A stretch of 64,000 bases of DNA from Oscarella lobularis (GCF_947507565.1 NC_089180.1:434001-498000), one strand, 5' to 3'. Counted from the first letter of the stretch, positions 31,272 through 43,400 are shown. Program-made: numbers and translations. The notes: a model not told the origin generated them from the letters alone.

Positions 31272-34200
31272 AGAGGAGCAGTAGTTGCAGTAGTTTCAGT
31301 CGTTGCAGTCGTTGCAGTCGTTGCAGTAGTTGCAGTCATTGCAGTACTTGCAGTAGTTGCAGTAGTTGCAGTAGTTTCAGTCGTTGCAGTCGTTGCAGTC
31401 ATTGCAGTAGTTGCAGTAGTTGCAGTCATTGCAGTCGTTTCAGTAGTTGCAGTCGTTGCAGTAGTTGCGGTAGTTTCAGTTGTTGCAGTCATTGCAGTCG
31501 TTGCAGTAGTTGAAGTCTTTGCAGTCGTTGCAGTCATTGCAGAAGTTGCAGTAGTTGTAGTAGTTTCAGTCGTTGCAGTCATTGCAGTCGTTGCAGTCGT
31601 TGCAGTCATTGCAGTAGTTTCAGTCGTTGCAGTCATTGTAGTAGTTGCAGTAGTTTCAGTCGTTGCAGTCATTGCAGTAGTTTCAGTCGTTGCAGTCATT
31701 GCAGTAGTTTCAGTCGTTGCAGTAGTTTCAGTCGTTGCAGTAGTTGCAGTCATTGCAGTAGTTGCAGTAGTTGCAGTAGTTGCAGTAGTTTCAGTCATTG
31801 CAGTAGTTGCAGTAGTTGGAGTAGTTGCAGTAGTTTCAGTCGTTGCAGTAGTTGGAGTTGTTGCAGTAGTTGCAGTAGTTGCAGTAGTTGCAGTAGTTTC
31901 AGTCATTGCAGTAGTTGCAGTAGTTGCAGTAGTTGCAGTAGTTTCAGTCATTGCAGTCGTTGCAGTAGTTGCAGTAGTTGCAGTCATTGCAGCCGTTGCA
32001 GTAGTTGCAGTCGTTGCAGTGGTTGCAGTAGTTGTAGTAGTTTCAGTCGTTGCAGTCATTGCAGTCATTGCAGTAGTTGCAGTAGTTTCACTCGTTGCAG
32101 TCGTTGCAGTAGTTGCAGTAGTTGCAGCAGTTGCAGTAGTTGCAGTCGTTGCAGTCATTGCAGTAGTTTCAGTCGTTGCAGTCATTGCAGTCGTTGCAGT
32201 AGTTTCAGTCGTTGCAGTAGTTGGAGTAGTTGCAGTAGTTTCAGTCGTTGCAGTAGTTGTAGTAGTTGCAGTAGTTGCAGTAGTTGCAGTCGTTGCTGTC
32301 ATTGCAGTAGTTTCAGTCGTTGCAGTCGTTGCAGTCGTTGCAGTAGTTGCAGTAGTTTCAGTCATTGCAGTCGTTGCAGTAGTTGCAGTAGTTGTAGTAG
32401 TTGCAGTAGTTGCAGTAGTTTCAGTCGTTGCAGTCATTGCAGTAGTTTCAGTCGTTGCAGTAGTTTCAGTCGTTGCAGTAGTTGCAGTCATTGCAGTAGT
32501 TGCAGTAGTTGCAGTAGTTGCAGTAGTTTCAGTCATTGCAGTAGTTGGAGTAGTTGCAGTAGTTTCAGTCGTTGCAGTAGTTGGAGTTGTTGCAGTAGTT
32601 GCAGTAGTTGCAGTAGTTGCAGTAGTTTCAGTCATTGCAGTAGTTGCAGTAGTTGCAGTCGTTGCAGTAGTTGCAGTAGTTGCAGTAGTTGCAGTAGTTG
32701 GAGTAGTTGCAGTAGTTTCAGTCGTTGCAGTCGTTGCAGTAATTGCAGTCGTTGCAGTAGTTGTAGTCGTTGCAGTAGTTGCAATAGTTTCAGTCGTTGC
32801 AGTCATTGCAGCCGTTGCAGTAGTTGTAGTAGTTTCAGTCGTTGCAGTCATTGCAGTCATTGCAGTAGTTGCAGTAGTTTCACTCGTTGCAGTCATTGCA
32901 GTAGTTGCAGTCGTTGCAGTAGTTGCAGTCTTTGCGCAGTAGTTGCAGTAGTTGTAGTAGTTTCAGTCGTTGCAGTCATTGCAGTCGTTGCAGTAGTTGC
33001 AGTAGTTTCAGTCGTTGCAGTAGTTGGAGTAGTTGCAGTAGTTTCAGTCGTTGCAGTAGTTGTAGTAGTTGCAGTAGTTGCAGTAGTTGCAGTCGTTGCT
33101 GTCATTGCAGTAGTTTCAGTCGTTGCAGTCGTTGCAGTAGTTGCAGTAGTTTCAGTCATTGCAGTCGTTGCAGTAGTTGCAGTAGTTGTAGTAGTTGCAG
33201 TAGTTGCAGTAGTTTCAGTCGTTGCAGTCATTGCAGTAGTTTCAGTCGTTGCAGTAGTTGCAGTCATTGCAGTAGTTGCAGTAGTTGCAGTAGTTGCAGT
33301 AGTTTCAGTCATTGCAGTCGTTGCAGTAGTTGGAGTAGTTGCAGTAGTTTCAGTCGTTGCAGTAGTTGGAGTTGTTGCAGTAGTTGCAGTAGTTGCAGTA
33401 GTTGCAGTAGTTTCAGTCATTGCAGTAGTTGCAGTAGTTGCAGTCGTTGCAGTAGTTGCAGTAGTTGCAGTAGTTGGAGTAGTTGCAGTAGTTTCAGTCG
33501 TTGCAGTCGTTGCAGTAGTTGCAGTCGTTGCAGTAGTTGTAGTCGTTGCAGTAGTTGCAATAGTTTCAGTCGTTGCAGTCATTGCAGCCGTTGCAGTAGT
33601 TGCAGTCGTTGCAGTGGTTGCAGTAGTTGTAGTAGTTTCAGTCGTTGCAGTCATTGCAGTCATTGCAGTAGTTGCAGTAGTTTCACTCGTTGCAGTCGTT
33701 GCAGTAGTTGCAGTCGTTGCAGTAGTTGCAGTAGTTGCAGTCGTTGCAGTCATTGCAGTAGTTTCAGTCGTTGCAGTCATTGCAGTCATTGCAGTAGTTG
33801 CAGTAGTTTCACTCGTTGCAGTCGTTGCAGTAGTTGCAGTAGTTGCAGTAGTTGCAGTCGTTGCTGTCATTGCAGTAGTTTCAGTCGTTGCAGTCGTTGC
33901 AGTAGTTGCAGTAGTTTCAGTCATTGCAGTCGTTGCAGTAGTTGCAGTAGTTGTAGTAGTTGCAGTAGTTGCAGTAGTTGCAGTCGTTGCTGTCATTGCA
34001 GTAGTTTCAGTCGTTGCAGTCGTTGCAGTCGTTGCAGTAGTTGCAGTAGTTTCAGTCATTGCAGTCGTTGCAGTAGTTGCAGTCTTTGCGCAGTAGTTGC
34101 AGTAGTTGTAGTAGTTTCAGTCGTTGCAGTCATTGCAGTCGTTGCGGTAGTTGCAGTAGTTTCAGTCATTGCAGTAGTTTCAGTCGTTGCAGTAGTTTCA

Positions 34201-36803
34201 GTCGTTGCAGTAGTTGCAGTCGTTGCAGTAGTTGCAGTAGTTTCAGTCGTTGCAGTCATTGCAGTCGTTGCAGTCTTTGCAGTCGTTGCAGTAGTTGGAG
34301 TAGTTGCAGTAGTTTCAGTCGTTGCAGTAGTTGCAGTAGGGTCAGTAGTTTCAGTCATTGCAGTAGTTTCAGTCGTTGCAGTCATTGCAGTCGTTGCAGT
34401 AGTTGCAGTAGTTGCAGTAGTTTCAGTCATTGCAGTCGTTGCAGTAGTTGCGGTAGTTTCAGTTGTTGCAGTCATTGCAGTCGTTGCAGTCGTTGCAGTC
34501 ATTGCAGTCGTTGCAGTCGTTGAAGTCATTGAAGTAGTTGCAGTAGTTGCAGTAGTTTCAGTCATTGCAGTCATTGCAGTCGTTGCAGTAGTTGCAGTCG
34601 TTGCGCAGTAGTTGCAGTAGTTGTAGTAGTTTCAGTCGTTGCAGTCATTGCAGTCGTTGCAGTAGTTGCAGTAGTTGCAGTCGTTTCAGTCGTTGCAGTC
34701 CTTGCAGTAGTTGTAGTAGTTGTAGTAGTTGCAGTAGTTGTAGTAGTTGCAGTAGTTTCAGGCGTTGTAGTAGTTGTAGCCGTTGTACCGTTGTAGCCGT
34801 TGTAGTGGTTGTAGTCCTTGTAGCCGTTGTAGTCGTTGTAGCCGTTGTAGCCGTTGTAGCCGTTGTAGTCGTTGTAGTCGTTGTAGCCGTTGTAGTCGTT
34901 GTAGCCGTTGTAGCCTTTGTAGTCGTTGTAGTCGTTGTAGTCGTTGTAGCCGTTGTAGCCTTTGTAGTCGTTGTAGTCATTGTAGCCGTTGTAGTCGTTG
35001 TAGCCGTTGTAGTCATTGTAGCCGTTGTAGTCGTTGTAGCCGTTGTAGTCGTTGTAGTCGTTGTAGTCGTTGTAGTCGTTGTAGCCGTTGTAGTCGTTGT
35101 AGCCGTTGTAGTCGTTGTAGCCGTTGTAGTCGTTGTAGCCGTTGTAGTCGTTGTAGCCGTTGTAGCCTTTGTAGTCGTTGTAGTCATTGTAGCCGTTGTA
35201 GTCGTTGTAGCCGTTGTAGTCGTTGTAGCCGTTGTAGTCGTTGTAGCCGTTGTACCCGTTGTAGTCGTTGTAGTCGTTGTACCCGTTGTAGTCGTTGTAG
35301 TCGTTGTAGTCGTTGTAGCCGTTGTAGCCGTTGTAGTCGTTGTAGTCATTGTAGGCGTTGTAGCCGTTGTAGTCGTTGTAGCCGTTGTAGTCGTTGTAGC
35401 CGTTGTAGTCGTTGTAGCCGTTGTAGCCGTTGTAGTCGTTGTACCCGTTGTAGTCGTTGTACCCGTTGTAGTCGTTGTAGCCGTTGTAGCCTTTGTAGTC
35501 GTTGTAGCCGTTGTAGTCGTTGTAGCCGTTGTAGTAGTTGTAGTAGTTGCAGTAGTTGCAGTAGTTGCAGTAGTTGCAGTAGTTGCAGTCATTGCAGTAG
35601 TTTCAGTCGTTGCAGTCATTGTAGTAGTTGCAGTAGTTGCAGTAGTGTCAGTAGTTGTAGTAGTTGCAGTAGTTGCAGTCATTGCAGTCGTTGCAGTCAT
35701 TGTAGTAGTTGCAGTCGTTGCAGTCATTGCAGTCGTTGCAGTCATTGTAGTAGTTGCAGTAGTTGCAGTCATTGCAGTAGTTGCAGTAGTTGCAGTAGTT
35801 GTAGTAGTTGTAGTAGTTGCAGTAGTTGCAGTAGTTGTAGTAGTTGCAGTAGTTGCAGTCATTGCAGTCGTTGCAGTCATTGTAGTAGTTGCAGTAGTTG
35901 CAGTAGTTGTAGTAGTTGCAGTAGTTGCAGTCATTGCAGTCGTTGCAGTCATTGTAGTAGTTGCAGTAGTTGCAGTAGTTGTAGTAGTTGCAGTAGTTGC
36001 AGTCATTGCAGTCGTTGCAGTCATTGTAGTAGTTGCAGTAGTTGCAGTAGTTGTAGTAGTTGCAGTAGTTGCAGTCATTGCAGTCGTTGCAGTCATTGTA
36101 GTAGTTGCAGTAGTTGCAGTAGTTGTAGTAGTTGCAGTCGTTGCAGTCATTGCAGTCGTTGCAGTCATTGCAGTCGTTGCAGTCATTGTAGTAGTTGCAG
36201 TAGTTGTAGTAGTGTCAGTAGTTGTAGTAGTTGCAGTAGTTGCAGTCATTGCAGTAGTTGCAGTAGTTGCAGTAATTGTAGTAGTTGTAGTAGTTGCAGT
36301 AGTTGCAGTCATTGCAGTCGTTGCAGTCATTGTAGTAGTTGCAGTAGTTGCAGTAGTTGCAGTAGTTGTAGTAGTTGCAGTAGTTGCAGTCATTGCAGTA
36401 GTTGCAGTAGTTGCAGTAGTTGTAGTAGTTGTAGTAGTTGCAGTAGTTGCAGTAGTTGTAGTAGTTGCAGTCGTTGCAGTCGTTGCAGTCATTGCAGTCG
36501 TTGCAGTCATTGTAGTAGTTGCAGTAGTTGTAGTAGTTGCAGTAGTTGCAGTCATTGCAGTCGTTGCAGTAGTTTCAGTCGTTGCAGTAGTTGCAGTCAT
36601 TGCAGTAGTTGCAGTAGTTGCAGTAGTTGCAGTAGTTTCAGTCATTGCAGTAGTTGCAGTAGTTGGAGTAGTTCCAGTAGTTTCAGTCGTTGCAGTAGTT
36701 GGAGTTGTTGCAGTAGTTGCAGTAGTTGCAGTAGTTGCAGTAGTTTCAGTCATTGCAGTAGTTGCAGTAGTTGCAGTCGTTGCAGTAGTTGCAGTAGTTG
36801 TAG
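31272..36803. repeat. 9-bp minisatellite array A (TTGCAGTAG family), ~5.5 kb
   Basis: About 600 tandem copies of a 9-bp unit, mostly GTTGCAGTA, GTTGCAGTC, ATTGCAGTC and GTTTCAGTC. The unit length is a multiple of three and lacks stops, so every frame on both strands stays open for hundreds of codons (Ala-Val-Val, Cys-Ser-Ser, Thr-Ala-Thr repeats); these are not genes. Interruptions such as CTTTGCGCAG (32934, 34087, 34594 region) shift the 9-bp phase. It starts after the CaMK exon-2 donor and ends at the acceptor of the PPxY exon, so it occupies an intron-like position. GCAG/GTAG trinucleotides supply endless potential splice acceptors. Confidence 0.97.
34762..35545. repeat. GTTGTAGCC/GTTGTAGTC sub-array within array A
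   Basis: For about 780 bp the unit changes to GTTGTAGTC, GTTGTAGCC and occasional GTTGTACCC, with hardly any GTTGCAG units. The edges are sharp. This marks a separately amplified variant family, dominated by an alternating 18-bp pair of units. Confidence 0.9.
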
Positions 36804-37190
36804 TACTGCGACGAAATGCGGCAATGCCCGTTAGGCTGTCGCGGATTTATGCCACCCACAATTTGGCCTCCTGACGTTCCGTCGACTCCACCACCAGAAG
36901 ACGAGATGCGGGGGCGACAATCCATGGGGAGCCTATGTTGGCGGCTTCTTCGCCTTCTTTATTGTTATATTCTGTTTCGGTCATCATCGTCGGAAGCAAC
37001 GACGGACGAGGGCCTCGCCAAGACAGCGACCGACTCAGGCTCCTCCGTCACCGACACAAGCGCCACTCCGTCGGCGCCGCCAGCGGAACCTCCTCAACCA
37101 GATCTCCCTCCTTCGGTGGCTGAACCGCCACCGCCGTCTTACGAAGAAGCCGTTGGAATGTCTACAGTCTCCTCCAATGACCCCCAATGA
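36804..37190 (+). CDS. Single-pass membrane protein with PPxY tail (WBP1/VOPP1-like)
   Basis: Right after the array, an acceptor (TTGTAG at 36803) opens YCDEMRQCPLGCRG, a cysteine-rich stretch. A transmembrane segment (GAYVGGFFAFFIVIFCF) with a basic stop-transfer (HHRRKQRR) follows in another frame, possibly after a very short intron near 36880. The proline-rich tail ends PPPPSYEEAVG in the first frame. Cysteine-rich lumenal part, one membrane span and PPxY tail resemble WBP1/VOPP1-type adaptors that recruit NEDD4-family ligases through WW domains. The two frames imply splicing I cannot resolve or a one-base error near 36910 or 37020. The signal-peptide exon is not found. Confidence 0.5.
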   Translation, partial: YCDEMRQCPLGCRGFMPPTIWPPDVPSTPPPEDEMRGRQSMGSLCWRLLRLLYCYILFRSSSSEATTDEGLAKTATDSGSSVTDTSATPSAPPAEPPQPDLPPSVAEPPPPSYEEAVGMSTVSSNDPQ

Positions 37191-37392
37191 CCACGCATTG
37201 AATTCTTACTGGGCGAATATGTCAACTGAACGTAGTGATAGAAAATCGCCTTTTATGCCACGCGGTCCACAGCAGTGCTGTCAACGCGTCGTTTTTATTA
37301 TTATTATCAGGTGCACAACTGTAGGTCAAACTACAACAAGACATAACAACAAAACATTTTTTCTAAAACTGTCAGCCCCCAGTCGTACAAAC

Positions 37393-39558
37393 TTAGACCT
37401 TCATTAGCAACATTTCCTCCACACTTTTCAACGGTTCCCCATTTCCCGTCGCCCCGCCGCCCACTATAATCCCACACGCGCCGACGGCGCACACGCCGGG
37501 CATGCACCGCTCCCAAATCATCGGCGGCAACTCCGTCCACTCCTTCGACTCGCGATCGAACATCTTCACGTCACGCGAATACGGCACGACGCCGCCGACG
37601 GATATGACCGTCTCGCCTCGCAGGGCGACAATGGAGACGCCGAAGTGCGTCGACGGCAATTTCTTCCAGCTCTTATTCTTCACGCGATACACTTCGAATC
37701 GGTCGCACATCGACGCGGAGTGATCGGCGTTGCGAGTGAAGCCGCCGGCGACGTAGAGCCGTCCGTCGACGAAAGCGCACGAGCACGCCGATCGATACGA
37801 CGGCATCGGCGTCAGCTCCGTCGTTTTCCCCGTCGCCAAATCGACTTCGACGAAATAATTGACGGAAATCGAGGCTTTGTTTAATCCGCCGACGACGTAG
37901 ACGGCGTCGCTCGTGGCAACGAGCGACGTGTAGCGGAGCGCCGCCTTCCACGGCATCGAAGCGAGAATGGTCCACGTTCTCGTATCGACGTCGAATTCTT
38001 CGAGTTTCGTCTCCGTGTTGTTGTCCTTGATGTAGATTGTGAGGGCGTAGCAGTGGTGTTTGTACGTCGTCATGCTGTCGATTTCGTTGGCGTGCGGATG
38101 AGCGAGCTTCGTCGTGAGGCGGCACGTCGTCGCGTTCATGAGGTAGAGGGTCGGCGAGAGGCAATGACAGGCGAGCATCACGTCGCCTATCGTTGCTAGG
38201 AGGGGATGCTTGTGGGTGAAGGGTAAGTTGGGCATGTCGTGCCAGGAGCGAGGAAAAGGCTTACTGCGTGCCTAGGAAAGGGGGAGGGAATACGGAGTAT
38301 AAGGTTAAATATCTTTAGAGTAGAAGACTTCTAGTTGGGCTAAGCAATCGCCTCTAAAGTTCCTATCTAGAGTTTGATTAGATCAAAACTACGCGTAGAT
38401 TGTATTCCATTTTGGGCTCTCTGTTGTTTCGCGTGGCATTTTGAAAAATTCTCTCTTACTTTAGCTAATTGGGTTTTCAGGGAATGTTCCTTCAGGAGGG
38501 AATTGCATTGAAAGGAGACCAATTTCTCTTTCAGATCTTCGTTGACTGATTCCGCTCTTTCGAGAGCGTGATGTCGCGTCGTCACGGATTCAAGCAGCGT
38601 CTCATATCTATTCGTCGACGACTCGCCGCCGCCGTCATCTCCGTCCTTAGAAACTCGAAGATCCGTTTTTCCTGGGCACTTCAGTAGGAAAAATGTCGTT
38701 TTCGTCATAGGGAGGAAATTCCTTTACAACGTCAGAAGCTGTAGGTCGTTTCTCCGCCTTTTGACTCAAACACCTCTGAATAATTTTCAAAAGGGGATGA
38801 CTCTCCGGCACTTGATTCAAGTCCTCCCGTCGCCTCTCCACTTCCGGTACAATCACGAGATTCTCCTCATCATTTCTTGGTAGTGGCATCGTAATGAAAC
38901 CGAGTATCGTTTCGAGAGCTAAAACCCCATAGGCAAACATATCGCGAGGTGGTTGCGAAGCGGCTTTTCCAAACACTTCGGGAGCTGCGTACAATTCAGT
39001 TCCCTGGTTGAATGTCGCAGTATACATGTATTTCTTCGCCGTTCGTTTCTGAGTTTCGATGGCCTTGGCTAGGCCGTAGTCGGCGATTTTCACTTGATAA
39101 CCGTCGCGCGATAAAAGAACGTTTTTACTCGCCAAATCGCGATGGACGATCGGTTCGGCGCGTTCGTGGAGATAGCGCAGCCCGCACGCTACCGATCGGA
39201 GCACGTGATGCGTGCACGCCTCTGACATGCGGGGTTCCCGTTCGAGTCGATTTTCTAGGCTTTCGTGGAGGAGTTCGGTTATCATCAGCGGGCGATCGTC
39301 GTCGCGCACGTAGCCGAGGAATTGGAGCACGTTGGGATGCCGGAGAGTGACGAGTAGCGTCATTTCGCGATGGAACTCGGCTAGAATTGCGTCGCGCTGC
39401 GGATCGTCGCGATATAACTGCAGGAAGACTTCGTGAAGGGATTTGACGGCGACTCTCGCTCCTTTCCACGTGCCGACGGAGACGTGACCGTACGATCCTT
39501 GACCGAGCTTCGGGCCCGTCACGTCGATGTCTTCCACCTTGATTTCTGTCGTTTCCAT
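37393..39558 (-). CDS. TKL-type protein kinase with coiled coil and Kelch repeats
   Basis: From ATG 39558 (or 39642): kinase domain with LGQGSYGHVSVG, VAVKSL, RHPNVLQFLGYV, HRDLASKNVLL, IADYGLAK (DYG instead of DFG, common in TKL kinases), YAAPEV and RPTASDV. A glutamate-rich coiled coil (ESVTTRHHALERAES ... LLKEHSLKTQLAK) follows about 38456-38640. An intron (38271-38455) in phase leads to WHDMPNLPF and about five Kelch-type blades (AVYVVGGLN, RLYVAGGFT, ETVISVGGV, GIIVGGG) ending at 37393. Between kinase and coiled coil the frame shifts by one base, best explained by one extra A in a run of five near 38665. The combination resembles kinase-Kelch proteins expanded in sponges (recollection, not checked). 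Substrate unknown. Confidence 0.75.
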
Positions 39559-39730
39559 GTTGCCAGAAAACAGCGTTACCACGTCGTGTACGGGCAGTTT
39601 TTCCTGCTTTACTAGTAGCACGGTCCCGAATGTGTGCGTCACGGAGCACGTGACAATGTTTACTACTTATTGGAAAATCGATCGCGAAAACCTCGCAAGT
39701 CGGCATTTTTATTACTATACTCTTTCGTAA

Positions 39731-40276
39731 CTACAAATTTAGTTCCGGTTGGCGAATTCTCTCTTCTCTCTTCTCGTTTCGCGCGTGATTCTGTAGCATG
39801 CGCATTACGACGTTGTCATAGCGCGGGGGAACGGGCTTTGATCCCACCGCCCACGCGTAGATCTCCCAATCGTTGGCCGGCTCGTTGATTAGCATGTCGT
39901 AAAGCAATAATTCGTCTTCCGTGAGCGATTCGGAAAATTTGGCAAAAAATGTGCTAAATTTATCTATTAATTAATTTTCGACCAAATTTCAGTTACCTTA
40001 GAAGAAGCCCATTCTCGAGCATTCCTCTTTTCCTGACAAAAATTCATTTTTCTTTCGCTTTAAAGCGTGCCACTGCTTGTAGACATACCTGCTTTGATAC
40101 AAGAGACGAGCTTTTCGCTCTGCTAAGTTCTCACGCGAGCGAGCGACGTACGTCGGTAAGATAGGCTCCTTTTCAACCCCGTTTAAAGTAGAATCATTAC
40201 GCCGTACTTCTTTTGCACGAACGAGCGATCTCGGACCGCTCGTTTTCGGTACGAAACGCCAAAGTCTTTTCCACAT
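39731..40276 (-). CDS. SDHAF2: Succinate dehydrogenase assembly factor 2 (SDHAF2), 148 aa, intact
   Basis: SDHAF2 (SdhE family) promotes covalent FAD attachment to SDHA in mitochondria. Exons 40089-40276, 39997-40032 and 39731-39953 join to 447 nt without break. The product starts MWKRLWRFVP (basic, transit-peptide-like), then ERKARLLYQSR, KRGMLENGLLL (the conserved RGM motif family), FAKFSESLTEDELLLYD, LINEPANDWEIYAWAVG, and a basic end. Length and motifs are normal for the family. It is head-to-head with HPS5. Confidence 0.9.
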
Positions 40277-40461
40277 CCGGGAGGTGATAGGCCCTACCTT
40301 ACTGAGTCAGTTCTCAAAATTTGCAGGACCTTCGAAAATTCTCACAGTCAAAAAGTTGTTTCGTGAGAGTAAGCAAGAAATCTGTTGAAGAAAATCTCGC
40401 ATTCAAGGAAGCGCCACGAAGAATACAACTCGTCTAACGCGCGCGCCAGCGATTGGAACAG
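40277..40461. promoter_or_regulatory. Bidirectional promoter region SDHAF2 / HPS5
   Basis: Only 185 bp separate the start codons of SDHAF2 (minus) and HPS5 (plus), so both promoters and 5' UTRs must overlap here. No TATA box is evident. Inferred from spacing. Confidence 0.5.
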
Positions 40462-43400
40462 ATGGACGCCGTCCTCTACAACGTTGGGCCCCTAATCGAG
40501 CTCTTTGAGCCGATTAAAGGCACCGTAAGAGTCAAAGTAAGACTCTCCCGTCGATTCATTCTATTGAAACGCATCGGGAACGATGTCACCCCAAATGGGC
40601 GTGTCTTTTTCGTAGTACACGGCTCTAGCGGCGTCTTCGCGTCATTTAGCCGCCGGCGCCAACACAGGCGCCGTCTATTGCTTTGATCGGCAAACGCTAC
40701 GGCTGCTGCGACTTCTAGCAAACAAGGCAGGCCTCTTCGCGGGGAAGAAATTGCCTATTTTCAATTTACCTTATTAGGAAGGTCACGTGACTCATTTGAG
40801 ATTTTCTCCGGGCGGAAGATTGCTAGCCTTGGCCTGGTAATAATAGAAAAACGTTGAAAGAAATATTTCGTATCTTTTTTTGTAGTCAAAAAACAATTGT
40901 AGTTTGGGATCACAATGTCGAGGGAAAAGCGAAGCCAAGAGTAAATTTATTAATTTATTTATTAAATATGTATCAATTATTTGTAGAGAGTCAAAGTTGT
41001 CGGGGGAGATGCCAAGCTGAACTACATCTGCTGGGACGGATTTGGCTCTCGTTTATTCTCTGGAGATGAACGCGGTCACGTGCGCATGATGTCTGTAGCT
41101 ACGTCCAAGGCACGTTGAGTGCTTGGGGGGGGAAACAGTTAAATTTTATTTTAGGAATATATTTATATAGATTAAATCTGGTATTAATATGAAAGAATCG
41201 GATCTGATTTTCCGGGCTGACACTCCAGTTGTTCAACTGGATTTTTTCGCTGGGAAGTTATTAGTGTCAACTGTATCCCAATGCTGGATTCTTGATCCAC
41301 AATCGCCAAGGTAGTATATGGACAAAGATTAATAATTTATTTATTTATTTTTTAGGACTTCTGCTCTGCCTGTTGGCACGAAACCACGTGACGGAATTTA
41401 TGGCGCTTGCGTGGCAATTTCCGCTCGCATCATCTACTCGGCCCGACCTGGTTCAAGAATCTGGGAGGTACGTCACGTCACGTCTTAAGAAGGTTATTTA
41501 TTTATTTATTATTATTTTTAAGGCTGATTTTGACGGGAAAGTCATGGCGACTCACCAGTTGAAGAACTTGCTTGCAGTCAGACCGTCTACTATATGGGGA
41601 TACGGGTTAGGAAGTTCTTCTTATATGGGGGGAGGGAAAAATGTTATATGTGGACTTAGGTATGCTGACTTGGATGAAGCGTCAGATGAAAAGGTCTGGC
41701 CACCACAGGCACTCGCCTTTGGGGAACTCGTCTTAGTAAAGTAAATAATTTTTCAACCATTGTTACCTATGTGTACATGCACTGTTCCTGTTTTTATTTT
41801 GTAGCAAGAAGTATCTGCTCTCTTGGTTGTCGGATGGTCTCTACATTTTTGACGTCATGAGTGGGACGGACCGTCTTCTAGCGTGGACAAATCAACTAGA
41901 AGGTAGATCACTTGCCCTACGTCTTATATCTGTGAATAGAGTTTTGATTCTATTTGATTTCGCACCCGTAGCGTTTTGTTTAGAAACCCCAGTGCTATTT
42001 TTTCTCAATGATTTTTTTAATTTTTTTCTTCTGGGGATTTCTTTTGGCTTGTATAGAACCTTGAGCTCTTTTTTACTTTAGATATAAGCGGTGTTTGCCT
42101 CTACGGTGATCACCTATTCGTTCTCCATCAGTCGTCATTGACTATTTCTCACCTTGTTATAATGAAACCGGTTGAGGCAGCTAGACACTTGTACGCCGGT
42201 AGGAATCATAGCCAATGCGCCAGAGTAAGTACCAAAATTCTAATGAATTAACGTCTATTACGCGGAGTTATTGTAGCTACTATTGACATATGAGGACTCA
42301 GTAATTCCATCGTCCGCTCGAATCCTTTTCTCAGTTGAAATGCTATCAGAACTCGTTTCATACTTAGAGGAGGCAGACGACGAGGTGAAACCCGCGCGAA
42401 ACCAAGTCAGACTCACGAAAAAACGCTTTGACGCTCTAGTTTCTCACCGAGAAAATACGCAATCTAATTGGCTCCGTGGAAGACGGTCCTGTCAGCACTG
42501 AGGTACGTTAGTTAAAGATAAGGCCCTCAATTTAATATTTAGGCTCTAAGAATCAAAGATTAGGCCCTCAATTTAATATTTAGGCTCTAAGAATTAAAGA
42601 TAAGGCCCTCAATTTAATATTTAGGCCCTAAGAGTCAAAGATTAGCCCTCAATTTAATATTTAGGCTCTAAGAATTAATAGGACCAAGTACTAGGAATGC
42701 ATCTAGCCCTCTTTTGACTTCGTCTCTGTTAATTCTAATTTTATAGACGTCTTCTCTGACCCTTCAACGCTATCATTCCACTGGAATTATTGTCGTTAAC
42801 GAAGCGCCGTCTGTTACTCAATCGTTACCCCTGCATCGTCATCTATCCGTTCCGGCTGGCTTGAGTTTTCTGAATCCTTCAGAAAGCGCGAGTCTCTCGT
42901 CGAGTCCTCGCGACGGCTCCGACGAAGAGCTTGGATCCGTGTGCGAGGAAGGCGACGCCGGCGACGATCAGGTAGACGGGGAAATGCGGGCTCCGGACGC
43001 GGCGGAGAGTTCGCCCGGTCGAGTTGCGGAAGAGAGGAGTTCATTGTCTGAAACGCCGGACGGTGAAACGGAGCTTTTTCCCATGGTGGAGGAGTCCGTC
43101 GCCGTCGCCGTCGCCGTGGGGACGGAGCCGTCGCCGTCTCCTCTCGACGTGCCCTTCCCGGAAGTTATCGGTTTGGAGGAGGAGGAAAGGGAGGAAGATC
43201 GACGAGTCCAGCCTGCTTTGAAGCGAGTTGTTTCGTTGGTTCAGCGGAGCCGGGACGAAGGGTTGCTGGAGCTCAATGATGGGGACAGTGTCGCTCTTTC
43301 GTTGCCAGCTGTAAGAAAGTAAGTAAAGGCGTACGTAAATTGATTGAGAATCAGTTCTAAGATCAATAATGAATTGATCTTAGCTCTGGTTCTCAGATAG

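Noticed and set aside
31187-36874. Very long overlapping open frames on both strands (up to 760 codons of Ala-Val-Val, Cys-Ser-Arg or Thr-Ala-Thr repeats)
   Set aside because: The 9-bp unit is a multiple of three with no stop in any frame, so every frame is open by construction. No start context, domain or codon signal.
39012-39706. Plus- and minus-frame ORFs over the kinase domain
   Set aside because: Arginine-rich shadows of the kinase frame; the kinase motifs are all in one frame.
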